The position numbers and the translations under genes are program-made. This document shows, piece by piece, positions 8,703 to 18,747 of a stretch of 64,000 bases of DNA (positions within the stretch are counted from its first letter, which is position 1; each line of letters begins with the position of its first letter). A model generated the notes under the pieces. That model was not told where the DNA came from, searched no databases, and saw only the letters and a list, made by a program, of their open reading frames with translations. The stretch is from the NCBI RefSeq assembly GCF_013170845.1, contig NZ_CP033367.1, positions 1,364,001-1,428,000 on the forward strand. Reading direction: 5' to 3'. The DNA comes from Mesorhizobium loti R88b (GTDB lineage Bacteria > Pseudomonadota > Alphaproteobacteria > Rhizobiales > Rhizobiaceae).

Positions 8703-9443
8703 CTAGACGAACCGCATCGGCGCGCCGATCTCAACGCTGGCCGGCCTGTCCACCGTGCAGTAAACGCCGAGATTATGCGCGTTGTGGCGGACCAGGTTGC
8801 GCAGGATGCCGGGATCGTGTTCGAAGCCGTCCTGGCTGATGATGGTGAAGCCGCAGCGGCGGCACGGTTCGGAGACGGTCACCAGCAGGTCGCCAATGGC
8901 GAGCTTGCGGCCGATCCATTCGGTCTCGGGAAACGAACCTTCGACCGCCGCCATGTCGACGACGATGTTGGGCCGGAAGCGGCGCGGATCGGGGACGCCT
9001 TCAGGGTGCAGCGCCTTCAAGCGTGCCAGCGATGCGGTGGTCAAGAGGTGGATCGGCGCCTTGGTATAGCGGGCCGCGGTGACCGGACCGGCATAGGTCG
9101 GCGGCGCATTATCCCGGCCGAACGGCCGGATCGAGGCGGCAAAACCGAGATAGGCCGAAACGGCGCTGTCGCATTCGGCGCCGGGTGCGCTCAGCCAGTC
9201 GCCATCGGGGACGGCGATCTCCAATTCCCGGTCGTTGGCCAGTCGGGTGCGGATGCGCGGCACCTTGTGCCATTTCACGTCGCGATCCGGCCGCGCGATC
9301 TCATTGTCCGAGACATCGACGAGGCCGAACAGGCGATCGCCTTCGATGCCCGCGTGTCCGACGAGGATGGCGTCCTGACGCTCTCCGGCAAGCGAACTTG
9401 CTGGATAGCGCCAGAGTTCGGTAACCGCCCCCACTGCAGCCAT
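8703..9443 (-). CDS. MOSC domain protein with N-terminal MOSC beta-barrel
   Basis: 246 residues from the ATG (a TTG one codon earlier is possible). The N-terminal TELWRYPASSLAGERQD and GIEGDRLFGLVD belong to the MOSC_N barrel; the C-terminal MOSC core has FRPNIVVD, SEPCRRCGFTIISQDG and GVYCTVDRPASVEIG. In this family a Cys in the MOSC core (here in PCRRC) is the candidate ligand of the molybdenum cofactor, as in mARC/YcbX-type reductases, although this protein lacks the YcbX ferredoxin domain. It lies eight bases downstream of acs on the same strand and is probably co-transcribed. Confidence 0.82.
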   Translation of the reverse strand: MAAVGAVTELWRYPASSLAGERQDAILVGHAGIEGDRLFGLVDVSDNEIARPDRDVKWHKVPRIRTRLANDRELEIAVPDGDWLSAPGAECDSAVSAYLGFAASIRPFGRDNAPPTYAGPVTAARYTKAPIHLLTTASLARLKALHPEGVPDPRRFRPNIVVDMAAVEGSFPETEWIGRKLAIGDLLVTVSEPCRRCGFTIISQDGFEHDPGILRNLVRHNAHNLGVYCTVDRPASVEIGAPMRFV

Positions 9444-9451
9444 CAAACGGG

Positions 9452-11407
<1,956 letters not shown>

Positions 11408-11710
11408 TCCTGACTTTCCTCCCGAACCTGTACGCCGGCTTGAAACGCCGGCGGGATCACGGCGACGCAGCCGCGAATTCGGCGGCATTATTACCAGTTC
11501 CGCCGTGACGGCAACATTAGACGTTGGGTTTGCGTGGCGGGATGCCGCAGGGGCATCGCCAAGTGCTGTCAGCACTCGGCCTAGCTCGCTGCTAACTGTA
11601 TGTTTTCGCGTCGAAAAGCCTGTTTCGATCAGGAAAAATCAATAGACAGTTAAGCAACGGCGCGCACAATCTGACGTTGGGAGGAAAGGAGACTCAACCT
11701 GGGGACCGCC
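11408..11710. other. Divergent acs/usg intergenic region
   Basis: Non-coding stretch between two divergently transcribed genes. The part next to acs is GC-rich and could be read as a short N-terminal extension, but the acs ribosome binding site argues against it. Near usg is the segment GGGAGGAAAGGAG (11679-11691), which is purine-rich like a ribosome binding site but about 20 bases from the ATG. No convincing sigma-70 boxes or palindrome were seen. Confidence 0.5.
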
Positions 11711-11983
11711 ATGCGCGACCATTCCGAAATGGACCTGATGCTCAAAGGCTATGGCCTGACCACGGCCAAGATTCTCTATCATTTTCCCGATCATCCGCAC
11801 CTGCTGCAGAGCTTCATCTGGCAGGATTACGACCTGGCGCCGAAGTTTCCGGTACTGATCCGTTTCATCGAATTCTGGAAGGCCAAGCTCGACGGGCCGC
11901 TGCACTCGGTCAGCTACACGCACCAGAAGCTGATCGCGCCGAATGAATGGCGCAAGGTGGATGGCGAGTTCGTGCTGCACTGA
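11711..11983 (+). CDS. usg: Usg family protein
   Basis: 90 residues. The sequence LMLKGYGLTTAKILYHFPDHP, the segment QSFIWQDYDLAPKFPVL and the run RFIEFWKAKLDGPLHSVSY are the signature of the Usg family, first described beside the Caulobacter trpFBA operon. Function is unknown; some annotators suggest an aspartate-semialdehyde-dehydrogenase link that is not supported by the fold. No trp genes are nearby here. The start ATG encodes MRDHSEMDLM; a second Met at residue 7 is an alternative start. The protein looks cytosolic. Confidence 0.85.
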   Translation: MRDHSEMDLMLKGYGLTTAKILYHFPDHPHLLQSFIWQDYDLAPKFPVLIRFIEFWKAKLDGPLHSVSYTHQKLIAPNEWRKVDGEFVLH

Positions 11984-12108
11984 ACGCGGCCGCAGACGGT
12001 CTGTTTCCATTCTCGCGCGGCGACAGCAAGGCGGCTGTCGGCTATCTTCAACCGGCGGCGCGGCAAGGCAGAGTGCCCAAAGCGGCGTCCGCGATCGGGA
12101 GAACGGAC

Positions 12109-12501
12109 ATGACCGCTTTCGACTATGCCGCGCTGCTGCTTCGGGTCAGCGTCGGCGGCCTGTTTCTTGCCCATGCCTATCTGAAATACTTCGTCTTCAC
12201 GCCAAAGGGCACGACCGACTATTTCCAGTCGCTCGGCGTACCCGGCTATTTCGGCTTGATCGCCATTGCCGCCGAAACGGCTGGCGGGCTTGGCCTGATC
12301 TCCGGCGTCGCCACGCGGCTGGCGGCCATCCTGCTCATTCCCCTGATGGCGGGCACGATCGTGCTCGTCCACGGCAAGAACGGGTTCTGGTTCACCAATG
12401 CGGGCGGTGGCTGGGAATATCCGGCGTTATGGATCGTCTGCCTGATCGTTATCGCCCTGATCGGCAGCGGCCAGGCGGCACTTTGGCCGATCTGGGGATA
12501 G
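12109..12501 (+). CDS. DoxX family membrane protein
   Basis: 130 residues with four hydrophobic segments (about 6-22, 47-66, 72-92 and 103-125), the DoxX four-helix layout; the N-terminal LLLRVSVGGLFLAHAYLKY and the AAETAGGLGLISGVATR motif are typical. The start is the ATG behind CGGGAGAACGGAC. DoxX proteins are linked to thiol stress or quinone/oxygen chemistry in several bacteria, but this member cannot be assigned. It is convergent with the downstream aldo/keto reductase gene. Confidence 0.8.
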   Translation: MTAFDYAALLLRVSVGGLFLAHAYLKYFVFTPKGTTDYFQSLGVPGYFGLIAIAAETAGGLGLISGVATRLAAILLIPLMAGTIVLVHGKNGFWFTNAGGGWEYPALWIVCLIVIALIGSGQAALWPIWG

Positions 12502-12513
12502 GCTGTTTCCGGG

Positions 12514-12544
12514 CGCCCGGGTCGCGCGTCACGCGGCCCGGGCG
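12514..12544. terminator. GC-rich hairpin between convergent genes
   Basis: Arms CGCCCGGG (12514-12521) and CCCGGGCG (12537-12544) enclose a smaller CGCG/CGCG pairing. It lies between the ends of the DoxX gene and the aldo/keto reductase gene. There is no U-run on either strand, so it may be a transcript-end stabiliser or a rho-assisted site and not a classical terminator. Confidence 0.35.
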
Positions 12545-12552
12545 AGGAGATG

Positions 12553-13587
12553 TCACACCGCTGGCGGGCTCAGCCGGGCAAAGCCTTCCTGGCGGCGATA
12601 GGGGAAATACGGGTAGGGCGCGGTGACTTCGCTTGCCGCGTCGAGCTTTTTCACCTGCTCCGGTGTCAGCGACCAGCCGACCGCACCGAGGTTCTGCCGC
12701 AGCTGCTCCTCATTACGGGCGCCGATGATCACGGAAGAAACAGTCGGGCGCTGCAACAGCCAGTTGATGGCGATCTGCGGCACGGTCTTGCCGGTTTCCT
12801 CGGCGACTGCGTCAAGCGCGTCCATCACCCGGTAGAGATGCTCGTCCGCGACCGGCGGCCCGAAATCTGCCGTGTCATGCAGCCGGCTCTTGTCCGGCAG
12901 CGGCTGGCCACGGCGGATCTTGCCGGTCAGCCGGCCCCAGCCGAGCGGGCTCCACACCAGCGCGCCAACGCCCTGGTCGAGGCCGAGCGGCATCAGTTCC
13001 CACTCGTAGTCGCGGCCAACTAGCGAGTAGTAGACCTGATGGGCAGCGTAGCGCGGGTAGCCGTGCTTGTCGGCTTCGGCCAGCGACTTCATCACCTGCC
13101 AGCCGGAAAAATTGGAGACGCCGACATAGCGCAGCTTGCCTGCGCGCACGAGATCGTCCAGCGTCGACAACACCTCCTCGATCGGCGTGCCGGCGTCGAA
13201 GGCGTGCAGCTGCAACAGGTCGATGTAATCGGTGCCGAGGCGCTTCAGGGCGGCGTCCACGGATTTGATCAGCCGCGAGCGGGAAGAACCGTAGTCGGCC
13301 GGCCCGTCGCCCATCGGCAGCGAGGTCTTGGTCGAGATCAGCACGGCGTCGCGGCGGCCCTTGATGGCTTCGCCGAGCACCTCTTCGGACGCGCCGTTCG
13401 AATAAACATCGGCCGTGTCGAACAGATTGACGCCAGCCTCCAGGCAGATGTCGATCAGCCGCCGTGCTTCCTTGGCGTCGCTGTTGCCCCAGGCGCCGAA
13501 CAGCGGACCCGAGCCGCCGAAGGTACCGGCGCCGAAGGAGAGTGCGGGCACTTTCAGGCCCGATGCACCGAGACGTCGATAGTCCAT
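12553..13587 (-). CDS. Aldo/keto reductase
   Basis: 344 residues. NAD(P)H-dependent oxidoreductase of the (beta/alpha)8 AKR superfamily. The tetrad is visible: Asp and Tyr in FDTADVYSNG (near residues 56-60), Lys in VLISTKTS (near 86) and His in DLLQLHAFD (near 127). The cofactor phosphate loop region SSVIIGARNEEQLRQNLGAV is near residue 285. It resembles the AKR11/12-like reductases that rhizobia hold in many copies. A second paralog is at 17246-18295, about 35-40% alike by eye. Physiological substrate not readable from sequence. Confidence 0.88.
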   Translation of the reverse strand: MDYRRLGASGLKVPALSFGAGTFGGSGPLFGAWGNSDAKEARRLIDICLEAGVNLFDTADVYSNGASEEVLGEAIKGRRDAVLISTKTSLPMGDGPADYGSSRSRLIKSVDAALKRLGTDYIDLLQLHAFDAGTPIEEVLSTLDDLVRAGKLRYVGVSNFSGWQVMKSLAEADKHGYPRYAAHQVYYSLVGRDYEWELMPLGLDQGVGALVWSPLGWGRLTGKIRRGQPLPDKSRLHDTADFGPPVADEHLYRVMDALDAVAEETGKTVPQIAINWLLQRPTVSSVIIGARNEEQLRQNLGAVGWSLTPEQVKKLDAASEVTAPYPYFPYRRQEGFARLSPPAV

Positions 13588-13648
13588 TTTCTTACTCCTG
13601 GTGGTGTGAAAGGGAGGGTGTCGAAAGCAAACCGGTTTGCGGAAGGCG

Positions 13649-14830
13649 TCAGGACCGGACGGAGACAGGCGCGCCGAGCGCGTTGGTACGGTCCAGGCGT
13701 AGCGCCAGTCCCGCCACGCCGAGTGCCGCGACCGGCAGCAAGGCGGCGACCCAGGTGAGCGAACTCAGGCCAAGGCCATGGGCGATGACCGCGCCGCCAA
13801 GCCAGGCGCCGGCGGCGTTGCCGAGATTGAAGGCGGCGATGTTGAACGAGGAGGCGAGGCTCTGGCCGGCCCCTTGTGCCTTCTCCAGCACCCACATCTG
13901 CAGCGGCGCCACGGTGGCGAAGGCGGCGGCACCGAGCAGGCCGACATAGATGACGGCCATGATTTGGCTGTGGATGGCGAAGCTCATGGTTGCCAGCACC
14001 AGCGCCAGCACCACGAGGCTGCCGAGCACCGCCGGCACCAGCCAGCGGTCGGCAATCTTGCCGCCGGCGAGATTGCCGGCGATGAGGCCGCCGCCGAAGA
14101 CGAGCAGGATCGGCGACACGGCCGTTTCCTTGAAGCCGCTTATCTCGGTCAGCAAGGGAGCGATGTAGGTGAAGACGGCAAAGACGCCGGCATAGCCGAG
14201 CACGGTGGTGGCAAGGCCGAGCAGGACCGGCGTGCGGCGCAGTACGGCGAGATCGGCGCGCAGGTCGCTCTTCTCGGGCGCTGCCTGGCTGCGCGGCACC
14301 AGGAGAAGGATGACGGCGAAGGCGGCAAGGCCGACCGCTGTCACCGCCCAGAAGGTGGCGCGCCAGCCGAAAGCCTGGCCGAGCCAGGTGCCGAAGGGCA
14401 CGCCGAGTATGTTGGCGATGGTCAGGCCGGTGAACATCAGCGCAATCGCCGAAGCCTTCTTGTTGGGCGCGACCAGGCCGGTGGCGACCACCGAGCCTAC
14501 GCCGAAGAAGGTGCCATGGGCGAAGGCGGTGATGATGCGCGCGCCCATCAGCGTCCAGTAATCAGGCGCCAGCGCACAGGCGAGATTGCCAACGGTGAAA
14601 ATCGCCATCAGCGCCAGAAGCACCGTCTTGCGCGGCCAGTTGCCGGTGGCGATGGTGAGCAGCGGCGCGCCGATGACGACGCCCAGCGCATAGCCCGAAA
14701 TGAGCTGGCCGGCGGCCGAGATCGAGACACCGAGATCCTTGCTGACATCGAGCAGCAGACCCATGATGACGAATTCGGTGACACCGATGCCGAAGGCACC
14801 GGCGGCGAGGGCGTAGAGAGCAAGAGGCAT
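13649..14830 (-). CDS. MFS transporter, drug:H+ antiporter-1-like
   Basis: 393 residues from the ATG giving MPLALYALAAGAFGIGVTEF; the frame extends 34 codons upstream, but that N-terminus is not membrane-like and overlaps the promoter region. Twelve hydrophobic segments can be counted. The N-terminal ALAAGAFGIGVTEFVIMGLL, the run LISGYALGVVIGAPLL and the loop GNWPRKTVLL are typical of the AraJ/YdhP-type efflux permeases. It is divergent from the LysR regulator at 14957-15862, with a palindrome between them, so it is the likely regulatory target. Confidence 0.85.
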   Translation of the reverse strand: MPLALYALAAGAFGIGVTEFVIMGLLLDVSKDLGVSISAAGQLISGYALGVVIGAPLLTIATGNWPRKTVLLALMAIFTVGNLACALAPDYWTLMGARIITAFAHGTFFGVGSVVATGLVAPNKKASAIALMFTGLTIANILGVPFGTWLGQAFGWRATFWAVTAVGLAAFAVILLLVPRSQAAPEKSDLRADLAVLRRTPVLLGLATTVLGYAGVFAVFTYIAPLLTEISGFKETAVSPILLVFGGGLIAGNLAGGKIADRWLVPAVLGSLVVLALVLATMSFAIHSQIMAVIYVGLLGAAAFATVAPLQMWVLEKAQGAGQSLASSFNIAAFNLGNAAGAWLGGAVIAHGLGLSSLTWVAALLPVAALGVAGLALRLDRTNALGAPVSVRS

Positions 14831-14936
14831 GGCGGTTTCCACTTCGGCGACGAAGAGCGCCTTGTCCAAACCCGCGCCCCGACCCCAGAGATCGTGTCGT
14901 CGTGCGCTGTGAACCAGACTTGCGCTGGGCACATTT

Positions 14937-14957
14937 TCTGTGAAATAGATTCACAGA
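14937..14957. promoter_or_regulatory. Perfect palindrome, candidate LysR-type operator
   Basis: Arms TCTGTGAA (14937-14944) and TTCACAGA (14950-14957) are exact inverted repeats around a 5-base spacer, ATAGA. It matches the T-N11-A form expected for LysR-type regulators (outer bases of TGTGAA-N5-TTCACA). The right arm runs into the first base of the LysR gene's ATG, which suggests autorepression, while the site sits 107 bases upstream of the MFS start. Confidence 0.6.
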
Positions 14958-15862
14958 TGGCCAGATCCGACGTCAATCGTTCCGGCGAGATCGAAGTGTT
15001 TGTCCGCGTCGTCGAAGCGGGCAGCTTCTCGGCTGCGGCGCGTGCGTTGCGCATGACGCCGTCGGCGGTCAGTAAGCTGATCGCGCGACTGGAGGCGCGG
15101 CTCGGCGCGCGGCTGGTCAACCGCTCGACGCGCAAGCTGCAGCTGACGCCGGAAGGGTCGGCTTTCTATGACAGCGGGCTGCGCATCCTGGCCGACATGG
15201 CGGCGGCCGAGCGCGAGGCGGCTGCGGGCGCAGCACCGCGCGGGCGGCTGCGCGTCAACACCTATGTGCCGTTCGGGGTGCACCGGCTGATCCCGCTTTT
15301 GCCGCGCTTCCTCGAACGCTACCCCGAGATTTCGATCGAACTGGTGCTGACCGACAGCATCATAGACCTGATGGCGGAACGCGCCGATGTCGCCATCCGG
15401 GCCGGGCCGCTCGGCGAATCACGGCTCGTGGCGCGCAAGCTCGGTCAGAGCCCTATCGTGGTCGTTGCGGCTCCGTCTTATCTCAAGACGCGTGGCACAC
15501 CGCTGAGACCGGCCGCTCTCGACAGCCACAACCGCCTGGGCTTCGGCTTCGTGCGGCATGTCGACGGCTGGTCGTTTGTCGACGCGGCTGGCAACCCCCT
15601 CATGGTGCCGATCATCGGCAACACGCTGGTCAGTGACGGTGAGGCAATGCGGCTGATGACGCTGGCCGGAGCCGGTATTTCCCGGCTGGCGCGCTGGCAC
15701 GTTGCGGCCGATATCGCCGCCGGGCGGCTGGTGCCGCTGCTGGAGGATTTCAACCCGGGCGACGAGGAGGCCACCCACGCCGTCTATGTCGGGCAGGGCC
15801 GGCATCTGCCGGCGCGGGTGCGCGCCTTTCTCGATTTCCTGGCCGAGACCGTGCGGCTCTGA
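14957..15862 (+). CDS. LysR family transcriptional regulator
   Basis: 301 residues from the ATG overlapping the palindrome; the long upstream open frame is a shadow of the MFS gene. The N-terminal winged helix-turn-helix contains SGEIEVFVRVVEAGSFSAAA and the recognition-helix region MTPSAVSKLIARLEARLGARL (about 15-60), then the LTPEGSAFYDSG linker helix. From about residue 92 the periplasmic-binding-like effector domain begins (GRLRVNTYVPFGVHRLIPLL). It most likely controls the divergent MFS gene and itself. Effector unknown. Confidence 0.92.
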   Translation: MARSDVNRSGEIEVFVRVVEAGSFSAAARALRMTPSAVSKLIARLEARLGARLVNRSTRKLQLTPEGSAFYDSGLRILADMAAAEREAAAGAAPRGRLRVNTYVPFGVHRLIPLLPRFLERYPEISIELVLTDSIIDLMAERADVAIRAGPLGESRLVARKLGQSPIVVVAAPSYLKTRGTPLRPAALDSHNRLGFGFVRHVDGWSFVDAAGNPLMVPIIGNTLVSDGEAMRLMTLAGAGISRLARWHVAADIAAGRLVPLLEDFNPGDEEATHAVYVGQGRHLPARVRAFLDFLAETVRL

Positions 15863-16022
15863 CGAAGCACGGACCGCGCCTCCGGCATGCGGAGCGACCA
15901 ACGCGCCATCCAGCCCAAGGTCGGTTCGACAACCCGGCGGGGGCAGGATATGAAATCCCATCCGTCATAGCAGGCGCCTCGCACCCAGGCACCTCGAGCG
16001 TTGACGATTCAGGAGGCGTGAA

Positions 16023-16748
16023 TTGGTCCGCTTGTCCTTTGTCGTGGCTTCGCTGGTTGCCATCGCGATAGGGTTACATGCCCCAACGATCTCCGAGGCG
16101 GCCGCGGTCTCGAAAGCAGCCGTGCCTGCTGCAAGCGCTCAACAGGATGACGTAAAACAGCTCCTTTCCGTGGTGCTGGCGGAAACCGAGGATTTCTGGG
16201 GCGCTACCTTCAAAGCGGATGGATCGACCTATGAGGAGCCCAAGCTGGTGCTGTTCACCGGCCTCATCGCTACCGCATGCGGTCCTGTTTCAGGGACATT
16301 GTACTGTGCGGCAGACCACAAGATTTATATCGATCCGGCGTTCCCCGAGCTTCAACAGATCGGCTTGACCGGCGATTTCGCCAAGGCGTTGATGGTGGCC
16401 CGAGAGGTTGGGCATCATGTGCAGACCATCTCGGCCGTTCCGCACGCTGATGTCACCGACGGTGACCTCGAAGCCGCCATCATCCGATCGGAACAGGTTG
16501 AGCTCCAGGCCGATTGTTTTGCCGGCCTGTGGAGCCGCTATGTCTGGGACAAGGGGTTGCTTGAAGACACCGATCTGACGGAGGCCAGGCAACTGCTTCG
16601 ATCTCTCGGAGACGATCAGGCCGCCAATGCCTCCAAAGATTCGACGGCAACGCGGTACGGAACCTCAGAACAGAGGATCCGCTGGTATGATCGGGGCCTT
16701 GCCGGAAAAGCGATCGCGGACTGCAACACCTCAGACAATCCGCTTTGA
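16023..16748 (+). CDS. Secreted neutral zinc metallopeptidase-like protein (YpfJ family), active site altered
   Basis: 241 residues with TTG start, chosen because AGGAGG lies six bases upstream and no in-frame ATG fits. An N-terminal signal peptide (VRLSFVVASLVAIAIGLHAP) leads to a periplasmic protein. The family landmarks are present: AETEDFWGATF, ATACGPVSGTLYCAADHKIYID, and VELQADCFAGLW with a candidate third-ligand Glu. The zinc motif, usually HEVGHH, reads REVGHH here (Arg127, Glu128, His131), through codon CGA, two substitutions from a His codon. The reading frame is otherwise intact and shows no decay, so it may be a pseudoenzyme rather than a pseudogene. Confidence 0.8.
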   Translation: MVRLSFVVASLVAIAIGLHAPTISEAAAVSKAAVPAASAQQDDVKQLLSVVLAETEDFWGATFKADGSTYEEPKLVLFTGLIATACGPVSGTLYCAADHKIYIDPAFPELQQIGLTGDFAKALMVAREVGHHVQTISAVPHADVTDGDLEAAIIRSEQVELQADCFAGLWSRYVWDKGLLEDTDLTEARQLLRSLGDDQAANASKDSTATRYGTSEQRIRWYDRGLAGKAIADCNTSDNPL

Positions 16749-16756
16749 TGCCGGGC

Positions 16757-17101
16757 CTATCCATCGCCCTGTCGGGCACCATATTGGCCGATGGACTTCA
16801 ATGCTGTTCTGATCTTTTCAACGACGGTGCCGATGTCCGACCGACCGGAGGTGTATTCGCCATCCGGGTCGTAATATGCGTCTCGCAGCCGCTCCAAGCG
16901 CGCAATGACGGCGGCTCCGTAGTCATGCGCCGTACCAGCGACGGCGACCTTTTCGAATTCGCCTTGCGCGGCACTAACCGCACCGACGCAGACTTTCCAA
17001 TCGTAAGGGCTGGCGGAAGCCGCGGCTTGGCGATCAGCAATGATCGCGACGATCCTGTCTCGAAAATCCTCGGCGGATGGTGCCATCATCGCCCCTGACA
17101 T
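16757..17101 (-). CDS. Hypothetical protein, 114 residues
   Basis: Not recognised. The protein is acidic to neutral, without membrane segment or signal peptide; helical patterns run through AEDFRDRIVAIIADRQAAAS and AAVIARLERLRDAYYD. The composition and codon use look coding. The plus-strand frame through the same bases is poorer. The start may be the ATG at 17101 or one of two ATGs 12-15 bases later, after CAGGGGCG. It is convergent with the metallopeptidase-like gene, with 8 bases between stops. Confidence 0.55.
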   Translation of the reverse strand: MSGAMMAPSAEDFRDRIVAIIADRQAAASASPYDWKVCVGAVSAAQGEFEKVAVAGTAHDYGAAVIARLERLRDAYYDPDGEYTSGRSDIGTVVEKIRTALKSIGQYGARQGDG

Positions 17102-17184
17102 CCCGGTATGCTGCTCGGATGATGACGATGCTAGCCACGAAACCGTGTCCGGTACAAGGCGACCTTGCGGCCCTGATGAAGCGC

Positions 17185-17216
17185 AAAAAGCCGCGCGCCC
17201 GGAGGGACGCGCGGCT
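17185..17216 (-). terminator. Intrinsic terminator of the downstream aldo/keto reductase gene
   Basis: Arms AGCCGCGCG (17189-17197) and CGCGCGGCT (17208-17216) pair perfectly around a 10-base loop. Read on the minus strand, the stem is followed by a U-run (AAAAA at 17185-17189 on the plus strand). It lies 30 bases past the stop of the reductase gene at 17246-18295. Confidence 0.75.
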
Positions 17217-17245
17217 GTCCGAAAATCGCGTCGCGTTGGGACGGA

Positions 17246-18295
17246 TCAGGCCTTCGGCGTGAACGGCGCCGGGCGCCGGCCGGCACTTTGACGCTCAAGC
17301 ATCCAGCCGGGATATTCGGCCGGCAGTGCGCTCACCTCGTCGAGACGGACGAGATCCTCGGTGTCGAGCTTCAGTTGGGTCGCGGCAAGGTTCTGTTCGA
17401 GTTGATCCATGCGGCTGGCGCCGATAATCACGCTCATCACGAAAGGCTTGGCCAGGACATAACCGAGCGCCACGGTGGCAACGCTAACATCATGCTTCTT
17501 GGCGATCTCGCGCATGACGGCGACAGCCGCCCAGGCGCGATCCTCGTTGACCGGCGGAAAGTTGAATGACGCGCGGCGGCCCTCGCCATTGCCGGGCGCG
17601 CCGGGACCGTATTTGCCGGAGAGCAAGCCGCCGGCCATTGGCGACCACACCATCAGGCCGAGTTTCTCCTCGTTGATGAGCGGCACGATCTCGCGCTCGA
17701 GATCGCGGCCGGCGATCGAATAATAGGACTGGATGGTCTCGAAGCGGGCAAAGCCCTTGCGGTCGGCGATACCGAGCGCCTTGGCGACGCGCCACGCCGC
17801 CCAGTTGGAGACGCCGACGTAACGGACCTTGCCGCTGGCGACAAGATCGTCGAGCGCCCGCAGCGTCTCGTCGATCGGTGTCACCGTGTCGGTGCCGTGC
17901 AGCTGATAGAGGTCGATATGGTCGAGCTGCAGCCGTTCGAGGCTGGCATCGACCGAATCCATGATGTGGCCGCGCGAGGAGCCGCGCTGGTTCGGGCCAT
18001 CGCCCATGGCGCCATGGACCTTGGTGGCGATGACCACGCTGGACCTGGCAACGCCGAGATCCCGGAGCGACTGGCCGAGCAGTTTTTCAGATTCACCAAA
18101 CGAGTAAACGTCCGCCGTATCGAAGAAATTGACGCCGGCGGCGATCGAGCGGCCGACGATCTCGTTGACGCCCTTCTGGTCGAGGCTGGCGATCAGGCCC
18201 CATTGGGCATTCTGCCCGGCGGCGCCGAAGGTCATGGTGCCGAGGCACAGTTCGGAGACGAACATCCCCGTATTTCCAAGCTGGTTGTAACGCAT
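17246..18295 (-). CDS. Aldo/keto reductase
   Basis: 349 residues from the ATG giving MRYNQLGNTGMFVSELCLGT, preceded by CTGGAGCC; the 13-codon upstream extension is omitted. AKR tetrad: Asp/Tyr in FFDTADVYSFGESE, Lys in VVIATKVHG, His in DLYQLHGTD. The cofactor region is SVIIGASRMDQLEQNLAAT. The gene ends in an intrinsic terminator and stands alone. It is a paralog of the reductase at 12553-13587. Members of this group act on a wide range of aldehydes; no specific substrate is supported. Confidence 0.88.
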   Translation of the reverse strand: MRYNQLGNTGMFVSELCLGTMTFGAAGQNAQWGLIASLDQKGVNEIVGRSIAAGVNFFDTADVYSFGESEKLLGQSLRDLGVARSSVVIATKVHGAMGDGPNQRGSSRGHIMDSVDASLERLQLDHIDLYQLHGTDTVTPIDETLRALDDLVASGKVRYVGVSNWAAWRVAKALGIADRKGFARFETIQSYYSIAGRDLEREIVPLINEEKLGLMVWSPMAGGLLSGKYGPGAPGNGEGRRASFNFPPVNEDRAWAAVAVMREIAKKHDVSVATVALGYVLAKPFVMSVIIGASRMDQLEQNLAATQLKLDTEDLVRLDEVSALPAEYPGWMLERQSAGRRPAPFTPKA

Positions 18296-18442
18296 GGCGA
18301 AGGCTCCAGAAAAATTTGTGATGGCACAAAACATATAGGAACGGTACGTTTCGTTTCCAGTGGTGGTGCAATGAACCTTTCAGCCTGGACCATCCTCGGT
18401 CGACCGTCACTACCCCTGCATTTACGATGGCAGTGTCAGAAT

Positions 18443-18694
18443 TCAGAGATCGATGCCTCGGATCATCGTGTTTGAGCGGCGATTGACCTCCTCGGCGAAG
18501 TCGTCATCCCACTCGGGACCGGAAAGAAGATAGTCCGCAAGCGAGGGTTTTGCACCGACCAGCGGTTCATAGTCCTCAACAGCCAGCACGACGGCAGCTG
18601 GCTTTCCGCGCACGATGGTTCCCGCCCCTTTTTCTCGCAACTGCGTCAACAGCTTCGAGAGATTGTTCTTTGCGCTCTGAATATCCCAGTTCAT
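18443..18694 (-). CDS. Phd/YefM-family antitoxin, apparently without toxin
   Basis: 83 residues. The N-terminal MNWDIQSAKNNLSKLLTQL followed by GAGTIVRGKPAAVVLAVEDYEPL is the Phd/YefM DNA-binding and dimerisation fold; the C-terminal acidic tail (SGPEWDDDFAEEVNRR) would normally wrap a toxin. A toxin (PIN or Doc/RelE) should follow at once on the minus strand, but no such frame exists. After one skipped base just past the stop, the three-base phase reads ILDTAIVNAG, faintly like a PIN-toxin N-terminus, then decays. No good ribosome binding site is seen. It is likely an orphan antitoxin. Confidence 0.75.
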   Translation of the reverse strand: MNWDIQSAKNNLSKLLTQLREKGAGTIVRGKPAAVVLAVEDYEPLVGAKPSLADYLLSGPEWDDDFAEEVNRRSNTMIRGIDL

Positions 18695-18747
18695 GAGGAG
18701 TGCTCGCTGAATAGCTTGGCAAGCATATACCAGACGCTACAGAGAGC

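Noticed and set aside
13778..15862. 694-codon version of the LysR protein
   Set aside because: The first 390 codons are an antisense shadow of the MFS gene; the LysR domain begins at 14957.
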